Source: Acanthopleura granulata (taxonomy: Eukaryota > Mollusca > Polyplacophora > Chitonida > Chitonidae). From it: a DNA stretch of 64,000 bases. Made by a program: the position numbers and the translations under genes. Location of the stretch: contig JABBOT010000015.1 of assembly GCA_016165875.1 (NCBI GenBank), positions 6,059,928-6,123,927 of the forward strand, read 5' to 3'. Under the pieces are notes generated by a model. It ran no database searches and was not told where the DNA came from. It saw only the letters and a program-made list of their open reading frames with translations. Shown one piece after another: positions 58,001 to 64,000 of the stretch. Numbering within the stretch: the first letter of the stretch is position 1; each line of letters opens with the position of its first letter.

Positions 58001-61000
58001 TGTATGAGAGTCTGTTGAGAGAATGCATGACAGTTTCTGTTGGCATAGTTCATGACAGCCTGATGGCATAGTGCGTGACAGTTACTTTTTTGTATGGCAG
58101 TCTCCGAGGACATATTGTAGGGCAGGCTTTGCGGGCACAGTGTATGAAAGTCTCTCATGACAGAGTGTATGACAGCCTCTGCGGACGTCGTGTATAACAG
58201 CCTCTGAGGACATAGTGTATGACAGTTTCTGTTGACGTAATGTATGACAGTCTCTGCGGAGACGTAGTGTCACACAGTCGCTGTAAAACAGGGCATAGTG
58301 CATAACAGTCTCATAGTGGTGACATAGTGTATGATAGCTTCTGATGATATAGTGTGTGACAGTCTCTGTTATCATAGTGTTTGTCAGTCTGTGCGGACGT
58401 TGTGCAGAACAGTCTCCAAGCATGTAGTGCATGACAGTCTCTGAAGTCGTAGTCCAGGGCAATCTCTGAGGAAATATTGCAGTTAGTCTCTGAAGACATA
58501 GTGCAGGACAGTGTCTGAGGAAATAGTTCAGGACAATCTCTGATGGAGTAGCGTGTAACAGTGTCTGAGGAAATGGTGTGTAACAGACTCTGATAACATA
58601 GTGAATGACAGTCTTTGAGGGCATAGTGTATGGCAATCTCTGAGGACGTAGCTTATGATAGTCTCTGATGACATATTGTATAAGAGAATCTGCTGACATA
58701 GTGTATAACAATCTCTGAGCAGGTTTTGTATGACAATCTCTGGTGACATATTGCACAACAGACTTTATTGACATAGTGTATGACACTGTCTGCGGAGAAA
58801 GTTTATAACGGCCTCTGTTGACATAGCTTATCACAGTTTTTGTTGACATAGTGTATGCCATCTTGATAATATGGTGTATAACAGTCTCCGCTGACCTTGT
58901 GCATGAGTGTCTGTGACGACAAAGCGCATGACAGCCTCCGGGAGCATAGTGACTGACAGTCTCTGAGGACGTAGTGTATGACATTGTCTGATGATAGAAT
59001 GTATGACAGCATCTGAGGACATAGTGTATGGTAGCCTCTGTTGACAAAAAGTGATTGTCTCTGTTGACATGGTGTGCGACAGCCTCTGTTGACTTAGTGT
59101 ATGACAGTATCTATTGACATAGTGTTGACATGGTGTACGACAGCTCTGATGACATAGTGGATGACTGTCTTTCTTGACATATTGCATGACAGCCTTTGTT
59201 GACGCAGTGTATGAAGTCTCTGAAGACATACTATATGACAGTCTCAGAGGACATAGCGCATAACACCGTCTGATGACATAGTTAATGACAGTCTCTGATG
59301 ACATAGTGTATGGCAGTCTGTGAGGACAAATTGTATGACTCTCTCTGAGGACATGTCTTTGATGACGTAGCGTATAATAGTCTCTGTTGACATAGTGTAT
59401 GACAGTCTCTATGGAGAAAGTGTATGACAGTCTGTGTTGACGTAGTGTATGACAGTTTGTGTTGGCATATTGTGTGACGGTTTGTGGGGACGAAATGTAG
59501 GAAAACCTCTGATGACATAGTGTATGACAGTTTCTGATGATATAGTGTATGACAGCCGTTGATAACATAATGTATGGTCGTGTCTGAGGACATGAGTTCT
59601 GATGAAATTGTATGAGTATATGAGGACATAGAGCATGACACTTTCTGCTGACATAGCGTAAGGCAGTTCCTGTTGACATAGTGCATGACAGTCTCTGAGG
59701 ACATAGTGTATAATCACCCAGCGGCATACTAGAACAAGGGTGTACAGCACACTAAACACTCAGGGCACATTGTTAATGATATTCATTTTGTCCTCACAGC
59801 TAACTCCGCTCGTCTGGATAATGGCACAGCGCCATTCCAGAAGCACGGCGTACAGGACATTGTAAATGGGGAAGATTCCAAGTTCGGATACAACAACTAC
59901 ATGCTGTCTTTACAAGAAGGAAATAATCACAAATGCGGCGCAGTGTTGATAAGTGCCACGAGAGCCCTGACTGCCGCACACTGCTTACAGAAAGTAAGTA
60001 AACCATACGACTGATTGAATAAAACATTCTGAAGAAATGTGTCTAAGGCAGTCTTTGCTGTTTGTCACTGTTGTCAACTATCTGGCCACACATCGGACAA
60101 ATGTAATGTCTATTTGATTTATTTATTTGATTGGTGTTTTACGCCGTACTCAAGAATATTTCACTTATACGACGGCTGCCAGCATTATGGTTTGAGGAAA
60201 CCGGGCACGGCCCGGAGAAAACCCAAGACCATCCGCAGGTTGCTGGCAGATCTTCCTACGTACGGCCAGAGAGGAAGCCAGCATGAGCTGAACTTGAACT
60301 CACAGCGATCCCATTGCTGGGAGGCTTCGGGTCATTGCGCTGCGATAGCACGTTAAGACAAATGTAATAAGCCCAGTGGCTAAAGCGGTTATGACGTATA
60401 ATTGTTGAACAGTGGCAGTGAATGCTCAGTGTTTATGTTCACAATATAGCAAAGAATGAACAAAACAAACTTAGTAACGGTTTAGGTTTCGGCCTCATTT
60501 GCCTATTTGAAATGGACAGAGGGAGTAGCTCCCAGTAATTTAACACAAGTTGGCTTATGTACACCAAAGAGCAAATGTTCACGTTATTTTAGACTAATAG
60601 TCTGCAGTTATTTGTCATAAGGCAACAACTTCAGAAAACGTTGTAATATCTCTGTAAAAACATTAACGGTATACCCTATGTGTCTTGATCCTGAGAACAC
60701 TTCTTATAGCAGTAGCCTACAGTATCTCGTAAGTTATCTATTACCTTACTGGGTTGTAGTTGTAATCGTGCTGATATATATATCAATGGATGAACTTCAG
60801 CATTACTTCAAATAAAACATCATTAACAGTGTAACATTTATGGCAATCAATTTCTTAATAATACGGACACTGTGGGAGCTGCTGGATATCGTACTCTAAT
60901 ACATAAACCGCTGCAGATCTGACTGATAAAACAGAAGGTACTCTATCTCTGCACGTAGACATGTCAAGCGCACCTCTAACACAGAACTCTAAACTATAAT

Positions 61001-63677
61001 AATGGCAGGCACAATGAACTAAAATGTTACTTATAAACAGTACTGTACTCCTGTAATGTTTGCTTGTGTTTGAAAAAGCTAATATGACATCAAATTTCTG
61101 CTTTAGGGTTAGAGAAAAGAAGGCGTGAAGTCAATGGTGAACCAGCTATCAATATGGCTCCGTGGCCCAGAAAACCTCGTGTAGTTTGCTACAAGTTTTG
61201 CGGCACAGCTTCTTAGCTTCAAGCGGAGCATGTTAACGAATTGGCAAATATGTACTCGCTGGACACGTAAAGCATTATGCTGCTTGGTCAGCGAAATAAT
61301 GCGCAATGTTTAACATTCTAACCACAACCATGTTTTCATGCTTATCAGAGGCTTACCAATGACTTCTCTTTTTGACACACTTTTCGATACTTTTTGTCAA
61401 CACCTTGTCCTCCATATGCAGATGGGCTTGATGCTTCGTTGTTGTTGAAATTACAGGGTGTCTCATACACAGTCACAGCTGGAGTGATAAATTTTGATCA
61501 TCGAACTCCAGACCAAGTTACCAAAACCGTCACCGAGTTCATTAAGGTAGGAAGAAATTAGGCCGATGTGTGTGGCCTAGTACCCAAGTACGTGGCAAGC
61601 TTACTACTCAAGTACCTGACCAGCCTGGTGCTCAAACACCTGGCAAGCCAAATGCTCAAGTACCTGACCAGCATAGTTCTCAAGTACCTGGCAAGCCTAG
61701 AACTCAAGCCCCTGGTAAGCCTAGTGCTCAAGCACCTGGCAAGCCTAGTATCCAAGTTCCTGGCAAGTCTAGTACTCAAGTACCTGGCCACCCTAGTACT
61801 CAAATACTGGCAAGCCTAGTGCTCCAGTACCTGGCAAGCCTAGTACAGTACCAGGCACGCCTAGTAACCGTGTATTTGGTCAGCCTTGTGCTCAAGCACC
61901 CGGTAAAGAACTGATATACCTGGTCAATCTACAAAGTACAAGCCTACATTTGGTACCTTATTTTACATGGCCGGTGGTGCTGAAGAATTCATTACTTGCT
62001 AATATTTAATCCTTAACATGATTTGGAATGAAACCTTAGCTGAGATAAATTGATAATAGACCAAATGTCACCGGTTAAGGCCGATCGTTTGTCAACTATC
62101 ACTCTGTCGTCTACGTTCACGTCTTAATCTCCATGGTATAGCACTTCACACTAAATTTGTCAGTTTTCCCCTCAACTACGCACTCAGGGAGAAAATTTAC
62201 TACAACCAATATGATTTTAGCATCCTGAATTTATGGGGTCAATGAACTGGAGAAATGACATTGCCGTGCTGAAGTTTGACGCCATTCAATTAGGTAAATA
62301 CAGGCAGCCTATAAAGTTGGCCACCGAATACGATGACCCATTAAAACAGTGGTTTTGTTGGATTGCTGGATATGGAAAAACTTCCGGTAAGACCTTTGAC
62401 ATCATTTCATTATTTACGGTAAAGTTTTGCGAGGCCTCAGACTCGTGTTACCTGACCTTTCTTGAGACAGCCAAGAAACGTAACTGGCAAAGATTTAATT
62501 TTTTAAAAACTATTTTAGTAGAGCTTTAAATCTTTCTCAAGAACATTTCACGGGTAGAAACCCGGGTAGATTCAGAGTGAGGGCCAGTCAGTTTGATTGG
62601 TGCACGCCGGGTAGATTCAGAGTGAGGGCCAGTCAGTTTGATTGGTGCACGCCGGGTAGATTCAGAGTGAGGGCCAGTCAGTTTGATTGGTGCACGCCGG
62701 GTAGATTCAGAGTGAGGGCCAGTCAGTTTGATTGGTGCACGCCGGGTAGATTCAGAGTGAGGGCCAGTCAGTTTGATTGGTGCACGCGGCAAAATGTACT
62801 GGCCTTCAAGGAAATAATTTGAAGTATCTCAAAACTGTCGCAGCTTCAACGAACACACCACATGTTTAGAAAGTACACATCATCTGAAAGGCAATTTCGT
62901 GCTGAATCCAAATGTGGTCTCCGTTATTTTTTATATCTTTTTTTTACAGTGATTAAAACGGACATAAAGACTGAGCTGCTACGGTGGCCTTATGGACCAT
63001 ATTGAAGCCTAGTGACGTAACAGATTCTTTTTTGCCGCTAAACATACTGTAACTATTATGTTTCCACATTAAGTACACATACAAGTACTTACTACATATA
63101 TATTCGCTTAGAACAGAGACATATAGCATTCACAGGATGTTTTGCAGCTAAAAAGAATCGAGGGCGTCACTGTGCTTCAATATGGTCCAAAAAGTCCACC
63201 TTAGCACCTCAGTCTTTATTTCCATTTTAATCATTTTAATCCACCTATTTTAATTCTAATGTCAAATAAAAGATGAAAACTCTATTTGAATTCAGCACGA
63301 AATTGTCTCTCAGATGAAGTGTACTTTTTAAAAGTGTGGTTTGTTCTTTTAAATTTTACTCTGTATGCTGTAATTTCTATTGAATGGATTGTAATGACTA
63401 AGTCTGCAAATTACGCGACTTTATTCCTGTAACTAACGTAAATTATTTGAAGACAGACTTTGATAATTTCTTTTTCTGAATATGTGTTTTTCATGACGTA
63501 AGAGCGAATTTGGATTTGTATTATTGATAAGGTGAGGCATCTCATATGCCGAGAAAACTAATGTTTTCTGATGTAAAAGCGATGGATGACAGCGTCTGCA
63601 TTCAGGATTTGCCGTGCATTACCGAAAATAACGTTTGTGTGCGATACAGCAGGAAAGGCGGTACGTCTATCTGCGAG
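54965..63677 (+). CDS. Secreted chymotrypsin-family (S1) serine protease, partial (exons 1-5)
   Basis: Exons at 54965-55010, 59800-59993, 61457-61546, 62221-62386 and 63532-63677 join in consistent phases into 214 residues. The gene is cut by the right edge before the GDSGGP exon. Residues 1-15 (MVFALLLCSLLAIAA) form a signal peptide. The mature start is IVNG at residue 36; His76 lies in LTAAHC and Asp123 in NDIAVLKF, the first two triad members. The sequence just before the missing exon is GTSICE; in the chymotrypsin alignment this puts Ser at position 189, typical of chymotrypsin- or elastase-like rather than trypsin-like cleavage. The residue before IVNG is Asp, not the usual Arg or Lys. 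A secreted digestive or immune endopeptidase is inferred. The upstream 100 bp has no convincing promoter element beyond AT-rich text. Confidence 0.85.
55150..55427. repeat. ~55-bp tandem repeat at start of protease intron 1
   Basis: About five copies with the cores GTAAACCTCTGCCTCTTG and TGACACAAACC, at spacings of 51-55 bp. Confidence 0.85.
55468..55622 (+). mobile_element. SINE with central deletion, protease intron 1
   Basis: The head has A box TAGCTCAGTTAG and B box GAGTTCAAATCC; the body is cut from CGTGGGATTG directly to the AACACCAATGAAACTAAATA end. Confidence 0.85.
55684..55742 (+). mobile_element. 3' end of a second SINE-like family
   Basis: AGATATGGCTGAAACATTGG, GAGGCGTTAAGCCATTATCA and (TTCA)n tail. 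This style of tail is common in molluscan genomes. Confidence 0.55.
55855..59715. repeat. Large tandem array of a ~25-bp unit in protease intron 1
   Basis: The unit is close to GACATAGTGTATGACAGTCT + CTGAG, repeated over 3.9 kb (about 120 copies) with substitutions and small indels, interrupted by the insertion at 56313-57191. Because 25 is not a multiple of 3, each minus-strand frame cycles through all registers and produces a ~25-residue repeat (CHTLCHQRLSYTMSSETVIH and onward). This keeps frames of up to 321 codons open. Confidence 0.9.
56313..57191. mobile_element. Probable solo LTR inserted in the 25-bp array
   Basis: An 879-bp non-repetitive block starts TGTAAGGGTACC and ends GGTTCCCAACA, the TG...CA ends of an LTR. 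It is flanked by CAGT and TAGT, a 4-bp near match. The tandem array resumes on both sides, so this is an insertion. A minus-strand TATA-like CTATAAATATG lies near 56955. Reading frames inside it show no known domain. Confidence 0.5.
59800..59993 (+). CDS. Serine protease exon 2, propeptide end and catalytic His
   Basis: Acceptor TCCTCACAG and donor GTAAGT at 59994; 194 nt. It encodes the short propeptide (including KHGVQD), the mature N-terminus IVNGEDSKFGYNNYMLSLQ, then CGAVLISATRALTAAHC with the catalytic His. The exon ends in phase 0. Confidence 0.9.
60114..60356 (-). mobile_element. tRNA-derived SINE in protease intron 2, minus
   Basis: Nearly complete, with the head truncated at GCTGCGATAGCACGTTAAG. 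It lies 120 bp after the exon-2 donor. Confidence 0.9.
61457..61546 (+). CDS. Serine protease exon 3
   Basis: Exactly 30 codons between TTACAG and GTAGGA, reading GVSYTVTAGVINFDHRTPDQ and onward to EFIK. This is the S1 region following the His loop (VTAGV matches the usual V-x-A-G strand). Confidence 0.85.
61570..61910. repeat. 24-bp minisatellite in protease intron 3, about 14 copies
   Basis: The unit is close to GTACTCAAGTACCTGGCAAG + CCTA. It starts about 23 bp after the exon-3 donor. As 24 is 8 codons, every frame on both strands is open across it; no coding role is implied. Confidence 0.9.
62221..62386 (+). CDS. Serine protease exon 4, catalytic Asp
   Basis: Acceptor GATTTTAG and donor GTAAGA; 166 nt, phase 0 in and one base out. 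It carries HPEF, then WRNDIAVLKFD with the catalytic Asp, and ends CWIAGYGKTSG, the conserved G-W/Y-G strand. Confidence 0.88.
62564..62788. repeat. 45-bp minisatellite in protease intron 4, five copies
   Basis: Starts at 62564, 62609, 62654, 62699 and 62744. Copies are essentially identical (GGGTAGATTCAGAGTGAGGG onward), so the expansion is recent. Confidence 0.95.
62851..63346. mobile_element. Foldback element in protease intron 4
   Basis: The ends GAACACACCACA and GAACAAACCACA (inverse of the right end) begin arms of ~170 bp. They share AAGTACAC-TCATCTGA, AATTTCGTGCTGAAT, ATAAAGACTGAG and GGACCATATTGAAG. Its left arm contains a tempting acceptor (TTTTTTACAG at 62949) that leads only to 17 codons and a stop. 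Confidence 0.82.
63532..63677 (+). CDS. Serine protease exon 5
   Basis: The acceptor is the weak GATAAG at 63530-63531, chosen because it gives the phase that exon 4 needs and removes the in-frame TAA at 63528. The exon encodes MPRKLMFSDVKAMDDSVC, then a further Cys pair, and ends GGTSICE just before the expected GDSGGP. Donor GTGAGC at 63678. Confidence 0.75.
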
Positions 63678-63689
63678 GTGAGCCAAGTC

Positions 63690-63985
63690 TATGTATTATT
63701 TGGGTACTGGTACAGTGGCTACAATAGGTCTTATTTGGACATGATCCTCCGCACAAGTCTGGTAGACTGGCTACACTACGTCTTATTCAGACATGACCTT
63801 ACCTGTATGTCTGGTACGCTGGCTACATTATGTCTTATTTGGCATGACCCTTCGTACCCGTCTGGTATACTGGCTACCCGACATCTTTTTTATCCATGAC
63901 CCGTCTTACACGTCTGGTACACTGGCTACACTACGTGTTATTTGAGCATGACCCTCCGTACACGTCTGATGCACTGGCTATAATT
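63690..63985. repeat. ~60-bp minisatellite in protease intron 5, about five copies
   Basis: The core is GTCTGGTACACTGGCTACA, then CTACGTCTTATTTGGACATGA, with a spacing near 60 bp. It starts directly after the exon-5 donor and continues close to the window end. Confidence 0.88.
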
Positions 63986-64000
63986 TTGCATAACAATATT

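Noticed and set aside
58082..59047. 321-codon minus frame and its neighbours as protein genes
   Set aside because: They are translations of the 25-bp tandem array; all registers give the same peptide.
61568..61914. Overlapping long frames on both strands
   Set aside because: A 24-bp minisatellite keeps every frame open by length alone.
62949..63006. Acceptor-like TTTTTTACAG with a 17-codon exon in protease intron 4
   Set aside because: It lies in the arm of a foldback element, stops quickly, and lacks the Cys pattern expected; the 63532 exon fits phase and family.

Overview
This is animal nuclear DNA: genes are split by long introns, coding density is very low, and short interspersed elements, tandem repeats and transposon relics fill most of the window. 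At least 18 copies or fragments belong to one tRNA-headed SINE family whose 3' end reads TACGGCGTAAAACACCAATCA followed by AAATA repeats. This SINE style, the short CATTCATTCATTC-tailed elements, and the Polinton relic suggest a marine lophotrochozoan, most likely a mollusc. That is an inference; no species is assigned.

Two genes can be reconstructed with matching splice phases. (1) An FKRP/LicD-type gene on the + strand: three coding exons (18827-19957, 26763-26934, 27779-28089), 537 residues, an N-terminal signal anchor, a degenerate glycosyltransferase-like stem domain and a LicD-type D-x-D-x-D motif. (2) A secreted chymotrypsin-family serine protease on the + strand: exons 1-5 at 54965-63677. 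His and Asp of the triad are present; the exon with the catalytic Ser lies beyond the right edge.

Layout. 0-18 kb: no supported gene; foldback elements, SINE pieces, a 51-bp minisatellite, a 495-bp tandem duplication, and 131-bp and 31-bp arrays. 18.8-28.1 kb: the FKRP-like gene; intron 1 holds a stray 189-bp copy of part of exon 1, SINEs, a TIR element and a 21-bp satellite. 28.1-41.3 kb: foldback elements, SINEs, a 42-bp minisatellite, and an inverted, decayed second copy of the FKRP-like gene (41.27 down to 38.2 kb). 41.7-49.8 kb: a decayed, internally deleted Polinton/Maverick with recognisable PolB N-terminus, major capsid protein, a small basic virion-type protein, packaging ATPase, integrase and a PC4-like protein. 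52.5-53.9 kb: a Ty3/gypsy pol relic. 55-64 kb: the protease gene, with tandem repeats or transposon insertions in every intron, including a 3.9-kb array of a 25-bp unit broken by a probable solo LTR.

The two host genes show no functional link. The Polinton genes form one former virus-like element and are now inactive by every visible sign: nonsense codons, frameshifts, a lost P-loop, substituted integrase triad residues, and a missing PolB core. All homology calls come from recognising motifs by eye; no database search was run.
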